A stretch of 64,000 bases of DNA from contig CM067550.1 of the NCBI GenBank assembly GCA_034509755.1, forward strand, positions 3,527,001 to 3,591,000, written 5' to 3'. Positions 22,311 to 34,732 of the stretch are shown piece after piece; positions within the stretch are counted from its first letter, which is position 1; the number at the start of each line of letters is the position of its first letter. A program made the position numbers and the translations under genes. This DNA is from Anisodus tanguticus (lineage: Eukaryota; Streptophyta; Magnoliopsida; Solanales; Solanaceae). The notes below the pieces were generated by a model. The model was not told where the DNA came from and made no database searches. It saw nothing but the letters and a program-made list of their open reading frames with translations.

Positions 22311-24840
22311 CATATATCTATCGTATGCAATATCTAATTTCCACCTATAGGACAGAACACGTTACGCTACTTGTTCTAAGCGTTGCATCTGCGTAATAGT
22401 AAAGCAATGACACAATAATTTTCATATGAAAGCCACCCAACTCACAAAGTGTGGAAAAAAACACGACCTACACCTCTATATTTAACTCAAACTCCACTAC
22501 AACGTGACCATGTGCAAATTCAAGTTACAAACTCTGTAAACTAGGACTAAACTTTAATTCATATCTCACTAATCTCTCTAGACTAATAAGCCCACTCCAA
22601 GTTATCCCAACCTGCAATTGAATTTGACTAACTGTTTATACCTATGAGTATTGCTTCTATGAAAGCAGATAAAGGTACAACTCGATGATCAATCCTAATA
22701 CAAGAATCTAGACTCAAGAACTGTAAACATAAACTCTGTAACACAATTTTTTTAATCTTCTTTATTGTATTAGGACACACTTGTGAAATCAGAACTCTCT
22801 CAAATATGCTTGACAGAGTTTGCTCAATATTCCGATCTTCTCTCCTTGTGAGTATGTAACTTTCTTCACGGTAAGACTTGGATATATATATACCTTTTGG
22901 TCTTCAACACGTCGGATGATCCTAAACCCTACTTGATATGACCGATCATAGAAAATAGGGTTTGAGATTCTTGCATCTTGACGGAGCTTCAGTTTTCTTG
23001 TAGGACTCTGAAGTATCTTGATAAGTATGACAAATAAATCATGTAACCTTGAATGTCAAGTCCTTACCATAAACCACAAATCCTGCTCGCGGTAAGACTT
23101 TGAGCAGGAACACGTTCTTGGACCTAGTTCAAGCATCTGTTCCATTTGACTCTGTCTCGCATCTATGTCTGATATAGAACATGTTAATCGACCTGGTTCA
23201 TTCACTTTTGCTTTGTGTCTGATTCGTTCAACTTTGTGCTGCATCTGTCTATTAAATGGATCAAGTCCACATACATGGTTTATTCGCCTTGTTCATTTAT
23301 TTTGTCAATCATCAAAACCTATACTTGTCATCGCTAATTGCAACCGTCTAAATTCGATTAACACATTAATTCAATTATACACGTTATAACTTTAAATAAT
23401 TTAATAATGATAGGTAGTAAAAGAAGTTCAATTCCATTACTTTTATGATTCTTGATAATACCGTATTTATTAGGAAGTGTTTTCTTGCAATTTTGTACAT
23501 TAGTGTTATGGGAATAGTGTTTGATTGAAGGACAAAAAAATCGTTCTTTGATGGACATTTTGATAATTCAATTTTTAAATTTTTTGGTTCTCATTTTTAG
23601 AATAGTATAGATAGATTAAAGGTAACTATTTCTATAGATGTGACGTTTGAAGAATGAAACTGAATATAACACAAGTATAGCACAACTTTTCAGTTGTTTT
23701 GCGTTAATTTTATGTCAAACCATATATAAAATTTCAATAGAACTTAAGTTTTATCAATATTGATAATATATGTAAGCTTAATATAATTTCATCAGTTTTA
23801 ACATATCAATCACCCCTATTTATTTTAGCGTAGTTACTTAATTATTAACTGAAGTGATCTAATTGCGTAAATGAATTTTACATCATTACTGGACAAGATA
23901 TAAACTCTAAAAAAGCTATCTCCTTTAAATAAAACGAGTCACTTGAACGACAAAGCAAATAAACAAAATGTTAAATGTTATTTTTAAACAGAAAAATTAC
24001 TAAATTAAGTTCTACAATTCTCAAAATCTCAGAGTTTATTAAGTGGATTTAGGTTTATTATCGATAATCTCATTACTACGTTCGGCTTATATGTCTGTCT
24101 ATTGGTGAAGGTCAAATTACAATTTGTTTCATATTAATTGTTGTTAACTTGTTATAACCAAGACGCAATCAAATTGCGTGTCCATGATCCTTATTTTCGT
24201 GTCCACGTTTTTTTTCAAAGTACATCAGATTGTCATATTTATGAATCATGAAGGGGGAGAATGAAATGCAACAATTTAGTTTGTTAAAAGATGATGATGA
24301 CTGCATAGGAAATATACATCCGTTTACTTTTACTTGTTTATTATATTAAAAGTATTTTTTTAGTTTTACTTACCCATTTTAGCATATCAAGAGAAAAATA
24401 TATTTTTTCTTATTTTACCCTTAACATTAACTACTTATTCTCAAGTCTATTGAGATTGTACATTAATTAATATTAATACCTTTATAATTTTTTAAAAAGA
24501 AATCTATTATAAATAAGTAAAATTGAACGGAGGATGTATCTTTTTGCCACATTGATTTGTGTATCATTAAGTGTGCGTTAAGTATAATAATCGATACTAT
24601 TCTTGTTTTATTTTTTGTCAAAGTAATGAATACTATTCGTTATGCATATACTGCTCCTATAAGATTCTTTTAAGCGTAGTTCATTACATTATTAAAGAAA
24701 AATAGAAACATAGTCCATAGATCATATTTTTGGGGTGTGTATTTTGGAGGAGCGACACAAAATCCTCCAATTTAATTTGTTTTGTTGAAACGAGATACAA
24801 CCTTGGTGATAAAGCAGGCTAAATATGTTACCTCTCTTAA
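22311..24840. other. AT-rich region, possibly including the 5' LTR of the Copia fragment
   Basis: The part next to the primer-binding site (from about 22308 upward on the minus strand) is where a 5' LTR would sit. A TATATATATA motif lies near 22885, but no second LTR exists to define ends. The remainder to 24840 is AT-rich with no gene recognised. Confidence 0.35.
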
Positions 24841-24844
24841 TATA

Positions 24845-25220
24845 TCTAGAGGGGTCAGCTTGCTGCCAGGGAGTCAACTTTGCGGCCTTAGGGTCGCAAG
24901 TTCGATTCTCCCCTCCGGATATCGTCCTCCGGGGCACATACATGTGGTAAAGTCTGGGCGCTAAAAGCCGCGCGGGCATGTTGCAGTGTGGGTTCGATCT
25001 CCGCCAAGCCTTGTGGATGGGGCCTGTGGGGGGGTCAACCTTGTAGCATTGATCCGTTGGACGCAAGCAGACACTGACCATGTGTGCACATCCCGCGATT
25101 TACCTGGTGGTGGGGTGCTGAAGGACCGGTCCCATCATCTCCAGGACGTCTGGGTAATACCAGTGAAGTAGTCAGGCGCAAGCCTCGAAACCTGGATTAT
25201 AAAAAAAAAAAAAAAAAAAA
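24845..25220 (+). mobile_element. SINE-like retroposon with poly(A) tail and two B-box-like motifs
   Basis: About 350 bp of GC-rich sequence in AT-rich DNA ends in a run of about 20 A (25199-25220). It contains two pol III B-box-like motifs: AAGTTCGATTCTC near 24898 and GGGTTCGATCTCC near 24990. This suggests a tRNA-derived, perhaps dimeric, SINE. I could not find a convincing target duplication. Open frames on both strands are shadows. Confidence 0.6.
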
Positions 25221-25786
25221 CATGTTGGCAAGATTAAATAGTTACAAATTGCATTTATGGCCTCTTATTATAATTCAGATTTAGGCCATCAATTTCATTG
25301 ATTCTCCCTGTCATTTACTTTAATCATTTTTTTTTTGTCTATAACACTTAAACACCTATTGTTGAAGGTATGTTCCTACTTAACATTCCTCAGCAACTTT
25401 TGTGTAATCTCTATGGATGTTAGTATTTATACAAAAAGGCCGAATAGCCTAATACACACTTGTACTTGTACTGATTTGACACCCGACTCCTTCACGAAGA
25501 TTCATTTAGACATCTCAAACTCAATAAAACAAATATTTTAAACGTCAGTTTGAGTCATTAATAGCTCTTTAAATATGAAGGGACAATGATAGCTCTCTCT
25601 AAATTACAAAAGGAAGGAAAGAGAACAAAAAAAGAAAGCTCAGTGTATGGGGATGTAATTCAAATGGTACATCTCCTTTTGCCCTAGTTAAAGCATATTA
25701 ACCATCCTAATCCATGAATAGAACTTGTTCTTCCATAGAAGGCAAATTTCAACTTTTACATCTGATATTCAAGAACCTTGTCCATC
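25221..25786. other. Intergenic, left edge of the duplicated block
   Basis: Similarity to the sequence downstream of the intact chloroplast RNP gene (34460-34730) starts near 25284 and is continuous from about 25545. Positions about 25320-25544 are extra relative to the parent. No gene is present. Confidence 0.5.
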
Positions 25787-27475
25787 TTATTGTTTCTTCC
25801 CCTGTGCTAAGCTAACGCGCAATGCCCTTCCGTCCAATTCCTGAAATTAACAGATATAAGAGGGGTATAATTTGTAGTTCATTCATTTAATTTTCTCAAG
25901 GAGTTTAAGTTCTTTGCACCGACAATATAACATATTTACACAATATTTACACAATATGAGATAAAAATGGCGACCAACATGAGAGAATAGGTTAACTACA
26001 CTGATGGTGTAAAAACAATCTTTATATTGTCAGGGTATATAGCTTAAATCTTTTCGCAAGAGGTGATATGAACAAATGAAATGCTTCAGAAAAGTAAGTT
26101 CAAGAAGTGCATACCACTCCACTAAGATTGTTAAGAGCATTCTCCATTTCTTCTCTAGTCTCAAAGCTCACAAACCATAGCCGTGAGACCTCCCTGTCTC
26201 TCCAACAACAGTTCCAAATTGTTGAAATGCTTGTACCAATCTATCAGATGTGACTGACCATGCCAAATTACCAACAAAGAGCTTGTGTTCAGTTTCCGGG
26301 TAAAGGGGTTCTTTTGGTTTAGGCTTGTCTGAGAAATTCACCCTTAAAGTTCTGCCACCATACTCCTGAATTCAGTATTGCTTAATTTTTATAGCCTCAG
26401 GTTAGCTCAATGTCAGAAATATTTTGTAATATTCAAAGAGGAGGCAAACATCGATGCACGAAAGGAAATTGAATTAATATCTTACTCTTCCGTCTAGATT
26501 TTCGATGACTTTCTTGCAATCTTCAAGAGAACTCATTGTCACAAATGCTGAATCATGAAGAAACAGGGTACACTTGCTGGCTCTGCTACATCAACTTGTC
26601 GGTATGCATATGATATGGGTAGTGTAACTATATGGAAAGGGTAAATTCAGTTTTTTTGCTAATGTTTAGTATATCTTGACAAGGCACCCACCTCTTATCA
26701 CATTTCTTCAACACGAATACATCAAGATATATAAATCCATGTAACATGGCTAAGTTGGTATAACATATGCTCATTGTCACAACTCACAAACCCTGAATAT
26801 TACACACATGTTAGCACCTACTTATTCCACGAATGTTTAATTCGTTTACCCTCATTATTTCCCATGAGATAGTAGTCAAGATCATCCATGACTCTATGTA
26901 ATACACAGGAAAAACACTGAATATGTCAATGTGGTTCACAAAGTGGGAGCACAAAAGCTAGAGCATAGATCAAACACCTTAATCTACTTCATGAAGCAAC
27001 TATAACACAATAAGCAAATTGCAGAACAGAGCTCAAAACTTCCCCCTGATCAAATTAACACATACTAGTATTTCTTTAGACAGACCATGGTGAAAGTACA
27101 TACTAAATGACAATTATGCCTCAATTCCAACTTGACTATACGAATACTCATTGATCAACATACTTAGGTCACCTTGGTAAAACTACATGAACCAACATAT
27201 TTAAGTTACGTAAATAACTAACCTTTATACTAAAGTAAAAGGAGCCACTGAAACCCACACCTCTTTTCCCTATTGCTAAGAGCCTCACCCTCTTAACTCG
27301 ATATAACGAGAAGACTACAAAGCATAGTAGATCACATTTTGCTTAAAGACTCGCTTAGACAAGTGAAAATCAAATTCTTTCTGTCGGTCAAGCCAGCCCA
27401 AAAATACTTTCAACGTGATGTATTATTGCCCGCTTTAGGCCAAGTTTGCACGGGTTTTCTTAAAATGTCTCACGC
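25787..27475 (-). pseudogene. 3' part of a duplicated chloroplast ribonucleoprotein gene
   Basis: Copy of 34733-37001. The last exon (25787-25840) is intact and ends in LAQGKKQ. The exon with RRM2 (26115-26365) has lost 22 bp, which shifts the frame within the second RRM. The exon with RNP1 of RRM1 is cut after about 63 bp (26486-26548), because a deletion of about 350 bp removes the rest and the adjacent intron. Intron 1 similarity continues to 27475 and then stops at the junction with the G3BP copy. It is non-functional as it stands. Confidence 0.88.
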
Positions 27476-27490
27476 AAGACGGACAAAAGA

Positions 27491-30400
27491 AAGCAAAATA
27501 ATTTTTCATGATCTCAAATTTAACAATAGAAAGTTATGAAATGTAAGAATGAAGTAGGAAGCTATCAGACAAGGATCAGGCTTAGCATAATTATTTCCTA
27601 AACAGACCTATTTTGGCTCTTACAAGCACACACGAATCTAATATGAGGCCCTATTTACTTGGAGTATTAAAAGGGGCCTACTTTAAGAGAAAGCAAACAC
27701 TTAACTATTACAAGCGAGGTCCTAAGTAGTTCCATTGATACCAGCATATGATTTGTTTCGAGACTAATACCATGGTGAAGATGTGGAAGCCAAATATTTA
27801 CATCAATAGCAGCCTGACAATGCAAGCCAACTAGTGCAATTATAATCCACTGAGCATATTATTCTTCTCCACTCCCTGCTTTTCATCATTCATCTTGATA
27901 TGGGTATTGCAAGTAGATCCAAGAAAGTAGTAATGTTCATTGTTCATTTTATCCTAAATGTTCACATGAAGAGACATCTATCTCCAGAGTTAAAACTTTC
28001 CTCCAAGAAAGGAAGAGTAAGTTATGAGGACGGTTTGGTTGATACACTTTTCTTTTATGTCCGTTATCTACCATCAAGAGGGAACAAAAGTCAATTCCGT
28101 GACACCGCCCAAACAAAAGTAGCAAAGGTGTCCAAGCTTACACTTGAATCTGGCTGAAAGATGAATATTTAATTTGATAGGGTAAACATTTGTGGACTAT
28201 AGTAGAGTGCCAACGACACTTTCTTGAACTGCTAAAGGTGTGCCTAGTGATCACCTAGTAGAACAAATTTGTGCTAGCATTTCTTAGAAAGACAACGAGA
28301 AAGAATTTAGCTTAAAGATATGCTCATTTTCGTGAATGGAAAATGCAATAGCTTATTTATTGACCTACAATTGACCACTTACTTCCTCGAATTATGTTGT
28401 TTCTGTTCGGTCTCCTCCCTTCAATGTACAACTGGTGTCCACCAATCTGAACAGTAGATGCCTGCAACAATGTTTTACTTAGATGTGAGTACCTACTCTG
28501 AATGTAAATGCAATAATTAGACTTAGTTGAAAGTATGAATTGCAAAAAGAAGGCGAGAAAAACAGAAAGAGAACGAACATCATTCCCAACTTCCACACTA
28601 CTTCACATGGAATACTTAGAATTTGTGCCAATTTATTTGACCTCATTCACCATTCTCAATTATTCAAATTACAGTGTCCTGTTTCGCACTCTTTGGAAGA
28701 TGACGAGTTTGACTAAGAACAGTTTTAGTGAGTCTAATAGTTTATCACAAGCTGATCGCAATTACAATGCTCAATTAGAAGTGGAATGACCAAACAAAGT
28801 CGTGCTTATGTCGGTTCTATTCCAGTGGTAATATTTGTACTTCTATTTCCTAATTATCATGGTATTCAAATCACATCATTTAAATCAAGACAGAGGGAGT
28901 AATAACAGCAAGATAACTTGCAAGGAACATATCTAGAAACACTAGCCAGAAATGAAGAACTTATGGTTAGAGTATTGAAACTTCAACACAAAAAGTAAAA
29001 TTAAAGATGGCTCAAAATTTTGAAATATTAGTTCAAACCTCAATTGCATTCTGAACACCAGTTACATCTTCAAATTCGACAAATGCATGGCATACATCAA
29101 TGTCCTGCATCACATCAAATTCCAGATGAACTTTATTTTGACTTAAACTAGATTCAAGAGTAGGACAAAAGAAAGATGATAGAACAAACCTTTCGCGTTC
29201 TAATGGCAACAGCATCAGGCTTTAGTTTACCAAACTTTTTGAATTCCTCCTCGATTTCATAAGCAGCCATCGTTGATGTAACACCCCGTACTTTAACTTT
29301 AGGATACATCGGGGTAAACACACATGAATTTAATGAGATTGAGGTCATTCATGAAGTTATAGAAGATTCATATCAATGTTGAAGAGGTTACGCGGGGATT
29401 AAAGGTTAAAGGAATTAGAGAAATAAATTTCGTCAAAGTTCGAAATATGGAGCAGGTTATAAAGACCATATAGAAGTTTTGTCATAGAATCAAGAGCTCG
29501 GTGTATAAAAGGACGAAGTCTTGAAAATATTTACGACTTAAATGTTTGACGACGAGGATTGAAAATAATATATTGTATGTATATCGAAAGAGGCTACGGA
29601 CTAGTGTCATATTACATGACCATGATAATGAATATATGAAATGTGTTGGAAGTGAGTCTTATTTAAGTGAATTGTGATAAGAATTAATTAAGTGGATGAG
29701 TAGTTAAGTGGGAACAATTTCCACGTGGATCCATAGTACGAAAGAAGTGTGTGACAAAGGTACAAATATATGGTCTTGTAATGACATAGAGACAAGATTT
29801 CTATTACTAATAAATGCAAGGGACAAAATGATTACATTTTATACGGTCCAATAGAAATTAGTACTTCTAGATCTTACTTATTAATTTAGCTAGACATTCC
29901 ATCTTAACAATTCTTGGCCAAACCATACCGTGCAACCTTTTTATATGCAGCAACCATATACCCTTTTAATTAACAAGAAACGTGAAAGGCAGCCCATGTT
30001 GTTGTAGTCGCCCGATTCATGGAAGTCGGAGTAGAGCGAGCTGATTTCAGCTTATCTAAGATGAGCTGCATTAATTGGGTTGTTAAGAAGACCAATTAAG
30101 GTATGTTAAGGCAAATATTTTCTTCTTTTGGCATGTTCTAAGTTACGAAACGTAAACGTGATATTGTCCATAAATGATTCTACTCTTAGTAGTTAAGAAT
30201 GTTCATGTTATTCATTCCTGTTGTCAAAGCATGTCTAAATATGTTTCTAAATCCTTATTGAGGTATATGAGAAAAATGTTAGTATTCATAATGTAAATTG
30301 GAGGTGAAGCGATATTACATCACTCCGACAAACTTATAGTGTCTTATTATCATATCATTATGCATTACATTCATGTACATACCTTGACCTCAAAGGAGTT

Positions 30401-32996
30401 ATATAATCTACTATATGTATGCACTATATATGTATGAGATATGGGAAAAGGGAAGGCGTTATATACGCACACCACCTGCAGCTGGTACAGATATACACGA
30501 TAATGATTATGCCCACAGAGGCTGATATGATATGATGGGATGCCCACAGAGGTTTGATGGCGTTACATACGCAGATGTATATGTATGACTGCATTGTGCA
30601 TGACATTTAGTGGCCCTCAGAGGCATCCTCTACCGGTTGGTTGTTTCTTGTCTCATGTTACTTTCAGGTCTCTATTATGCTATTCCTCATGCCTGACATA
30701 CTCGGTACATCAGTCGTACTAACGTCCCTTTTGTTGGGGGACACTGCGTTTCATGCTCGCAGGCTCAGGTAAAGAGGGTGACAGTTCGCACTAGTAGGTT
30801 GCTGGTTCAGCTGATATTGAAGCACTCTATTTGTTTCAGAGTTGCAGTCTAGTCGTGGTACGATATTTTGGATATGCATAGGGGTATGGCGGGGCCCTGT
30901 CCCGACCTTATGATGTTACGTACTCTTTAGAAGCTTGTAGACAGTTGTCTTGTGTATAGTAGTCGTGTATGACCTTGTCGGCCTTTGTATGTATATATGC
31001 ATAGGTTGGATTCTTCAGTTTGTAAGAGGTTACGTAGCATCTTTCCAGTTTACCATTTTTATATGTCAGCAGAGTATCTCGTGGCGGCCTCATGGGCCAT
31101 GCGAAATTACGGATATATGCTAAATATATGATTAGTGGTACTCGGCAAGTGAGGTCCGGGTGCTCGTCATGACCCTCCGGTTTGGGTCGTGACAGTTGTA
31201 GACACTTTTTGACATATATAGACTTGACTTCAACTGTGAAAAGTTCAAAAAAGGAAAATCATGAAAGCCTATCACTCAAATGAGGTCCCCCATAAGAGAG
31301 AATACACATCCCTAGCACATGGGATTATACATTGTACCAAAGTACAATAAACTAACCTTCACCTTCCACAGCTGAAGCCTCTTCTGTGGCCTCTGTTATA
31401 GACCTCTCAATAGTATTAGTTGATGGAACTGATGGCAGAGCAGGAGGCTCTGGCACATGTTGCCACTCTGAAGGAGGAGGGGTAGGTTTGTTGAAAGAAG
31501 ACTGGGCTGGTCCTCCTTGTGCAGAATTTCCTTTAGTAACTTGTAACTTCCAATTTTGAATCAAGCAAATAGAATTATTTCATAGTAAAAGCATACTCAA
31601 GACAATATGAGAATTTAATCATCAGGAGAAGTACGGTAATGGCATACAATAGAAGCATAAGTGTGCTTTTGGGGCTCCGCAACAGGTTCCTCAACAGGAC
31701 TGGATAAATGGTCTTGTACTGCATTAATTGTATTCTGAAGTGAGCCGTTTGACTGCGCTGCAAAATTATCTTCAAGGATCTTCTCAGCTTCGGGGACATG
31801 CTGAAGCTGTTCCTCCGGAAAACTGTAGTTATCGACTGGTCCATTATCTTCAATTTCAGGAGCAGCAGCATACTCCCTTCCCTGGATTTCTAAACCAAGC
31901 ATGTAGTTGGGCACTGCAGAAACCATCATTAATCCTTTAAATACGCACATTTTCGTTTGCCTCATAGTATTGCAACATTATCATGCAGAGAAACTGACTT
32001 CCAAGTCTTCTTTCAGAAGCATTGACATTTAAGTACATAACTTCTCACCAATTTATACTAAAACTTCTTCTCACCAGAAAAAAAGGTAAGAAAATTAGCG
32101 AGCTTCGGCATTTGAAGCTACTGGAAGTATTCTCCCCTAATGACAATTGACAACTTAGCTTAGGGGTGAAGCATTCACCATGCGCCCCCTCACAGCATGG
32201 TTCTGTTCCTACTTTCACACCCCAACACCCTCTCCCCTCCTCCAAGAAAAGGTAAGAAAGGAAAAGGCCTTAAGTTACATCAAGGAATTTCTTTTCTTTT
32301 TTTAAAAGGAAGAAATAGAGAGTAATAGAAACAAAAAGAAGTGAGAGGATCCTCCCATCAGATCTATCTTAGGATGAAAACCTTGAAGATTGAACTCATA
32401 CCTTGCTCTTGAAGTGCATTGGAAGCATTTAGCTTGGAATCAAGGTTAGTCTGTGCTAGATAGGGAATTGGTTGCTGAAGAATTTGCTCCTCATCAACAT
32501 AGTGAAAGATATCATTGAGGACAAAGTATCCTTGTTCCTGGGGTCCAAGGAAAAATGTTTGTATGAACTTCCTACTCCTGTCGATACCTTTCACGTGGAC
32601 AGAACCTGAAACCATCACAAGGACACCATCATTCCATGATTCCAAGGAATGAAGTGTTTTAATCTCTATTCCAGTATAATGAAGCGACATGACGAGGGTG
32701 TGGATTTGCTGCACAACACAGAAGGAACAATGAAAAAAGGTAGCAGAATAATTCATATTGGGGCCAAAGGAACATCAGACATGAACCATGTTTATTAGCT
32801 AGTTGAACATGACTAGAAGTTATATTAAATTGGAATAGAGTTATAGAAGTGGTTCAAAGATAATGTTTTCCTCTTTAATCTCTTTGAAGTCTTTCATTTT
32901 TATTAGTATATTAATTAAAGCATGCAAGTGTCAACTCACAGGTAGTTATGATCTTTTCTTTTTTAATAAAGTAACTCATTGGTAGTAATGATACTA
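27491..32996 (-). pseudogene. Truncated G3BP copy inserted in the duplicated RNP intron
   Basis: Closely similar to 9060-16457 of the intact G3BP gene. Exon counterparts: exon 3 32402-32708, exon 4 31648-31913, exon 5 31357-31546 (3 bp shorter, in frame), exon 6 split as 31195-31233 and 29190-29276, exon 7 29039-29104, exon 8 28383-28461. Exons 1, 2 and 9 are missing. Exon 6 (start of the RRM) carries both a 1-bp deletion and a 1.9-kb solo LTR. Exon junctions are otherwise preserved and introns are retained, so it arose by DNA duplication, not from mRNA. It has no hAT, so it preserves an empty-site version of that intron. Confidence 0.92.
29277..31194. mobile_element. Solo LTR (1918 bp) in the RRM exon of the G3BP pseudogene
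   Basis: Starts TGTAACACCCCGTAC and ends GGGTCGTGACA. Flanks are GTTGA (29272-29276) and GTTGT (31195-31199), a 5-bp target duplication with one mismatch. The intact paralogue has a single uninterrupted GTTGT at this site. There is no internal coding sequence, so this is an LTR left by LTR-LTR recombination. The TGTAACACCCCG start is common among plant gypsy-type LTRs. Strand was not determined. Confidence 0.9.
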
Positions 32997-33000
32997 GTAG

Positions 33001-33494
33001 CTCTATTTTGATCATTTCTTAAATTCAGTTAAATTATCTCGTCTCCACATTCGATTTTAAAGCAAACAATAACCTTATATAACTATAAAACTTTTTTTAC
33101 TCTAATTTAAGTAAAGTGCATACCTCAACAAGCTCAGGACTACCATAGTCTTTGTACAATCCCAGCAAGTTGTGCACTGTCACAAAGATAAGGCAAATTC
33201 CCAAAATAAATCTTAGTATTAACACTTCCACTACTACTCTCATCAGACCCCTCTCCTCCCTTTTCTTCCAGCATCACCGCCGCTTCCGCCTCTTCCTCCT
33301 CCGCCGTCATTGCCGCCTCCACCTCCTCTTGCGCCACGGCAGCCGCCAGTCTCGGTACCACCCTCCACTTCTTAAATGAAACAGCTAATAATGATGATGA
33401 TGAAGTTAAAGTAATGTTTGGTGTTCTAGTGGATGATATTTTAAGGAAATGATCACAATTACGCCGAGTTAACTTAGAACGTATACAATGAAGA
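33001..33494 (-). pseudogene. First-exon fragment of the duplicated chloroplast RNP gene
   Basis: Copy of 37253-37761: end of intron 1 and most of exon 1 (donor at 33123/33124). The acidic EEEEAEAA region and IYFGNLPYLCDSAQLAGIV (start of RRM1) are readable. A 1-bp insertion after that shifts the frame (IVQRLW). The first codons of the parent, including its ATG and part of the transit peptide, are replaced by F-box/FBD sequence at 33494/33495. Confidence 0.88.
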
Positions 33495-34330
33495 TCTTGG
33501 TTTGGGTTTGACATCAGGAAATGCCACAGCAACATGTGAAGAAGTTCTAGGATACTTCAAAACCTCCTCTGATGCCTCTTCTGATATGTCAACATTATCA
33601 GCCCAAACAATTATCAGTTTTTCTAATACCTGTGCATTTTTCAGGAAAAACCTTAGTAGCTTCATCTCATTTTCTTCACATTTGAAATCAGTCAACTTAA
33701 TCAACTTCAGAGTTCAGACTAGATTCCAAACACACAATGCTATCACTAGGGTCATGCATCTTCCAGTTCTCATCCCAATCAAAATTCTCATAAGAAAACA
33801 AATTAAGAACTTCTAGACTAGGAGAATGCTTGAGCAATAGCATCATGACTTGCATACAGTCTTCATCAACATACCCTTTCAATTTTAAGGACTTGAGCTT
33901 ATAAAACGTGACCGGAAAGTTTCTTACTTCATGAGATACACTATACAGACCCAAAATGGAATCAAGGCATAATTTCAAAGCTGATATAGAAGGGACATTC
34001 TTGATCATCTTATGCACACACATGCCAATTTCTTTTCTTAGATCATCAAAATCATCAATGAAGAGGTCAACAACTTCTATAGAGGAGATTCTCTAAAATT
34101 ATATCCTTTGCCATTTGAGCACTATATTTCAAGACCTTGAGATTCAGGCAAGATATTTTGACATTACAATTTCTATAAATTCCATCATCGCTATGGTAGT
34201 TTTGTAGAGACATGTAAACCAGATATGTTGAAGAAATATCAACCGCAGTCATAGTTCCAAAACTACACTCTTCCAGTATCAGTTTTTCTAGGACAGGATA
34301 TTTTGAGAAGGAGCAAAATGCCACCCTTGC
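33495..34330 (-). pseudogene. F-box/FBD/LRR protein fragment
   Basis: Three minus-strand frames in order (34067-34324, 33697-34023, 33474-33704) read as one degraded LRR-FBD protein. The first has PVLEKLILEECSF and SCLNLKVLKYS. The second has LKSLKLKGYVDEDCMQVMML and HSPSLEVLNLF. The third has ENEMKLLRFFLKNAQVLEKL, typical of FBD domains. The N-terminal F-box is absent and frameshifts or stops separate the parts. Plant F-box/FBD proteins are SCF substrate adaptors that expand and decay rapidly. The fragment runs directly into the truncated RNP exon 1. Confidence 0.85.
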
Positions 34331-34732
34331 TTTCTTGTTTATTTTAATAGGACACCGTTTAATGTTGACATGTCATTATTTTTTGAAGTTAATTTTTTTT
34401 TTAATTCCATTTGTCGGAAGACTTCTATTGCTATTTGTGTAAGGCCATTTAACTCATTGGCCCATCAATTTCATTGAAACACCTGTGACAAATTAGTTTG
34501 AGTCATTAATAGATCTCTAAATATGAAGGAACAATGATAGCTCTCTAAAGTACAAAAGGAAGGAAAAAGAACAAATCAAGAAAGCTCAATGTATGAGGAT
34601 GTAATTCAAATGGTACATCTCCTTTTGCCCTAGTTAAAGCCTTTTAGCCATCCTAATCCATGAATAAAACTTGTTCTTCCATAGATGGCAAATTTTAACT
34701 TTTACAACTAATATACAAGAATCTTGTCCATC

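Noticed and set aside
24890..25000. tRNA gene candidates from B-box-like motifs
   Set aside because: No cloverleaf with matched acceptor and anticodon stems could be drawn; the motifs fit a SINE better.
24722..25171. ORFs with Cys/Arg-rich text around 24.7-25.2 kb
   Set aside because: They lie on a SINE-like retroposon with a poly(A) tail.
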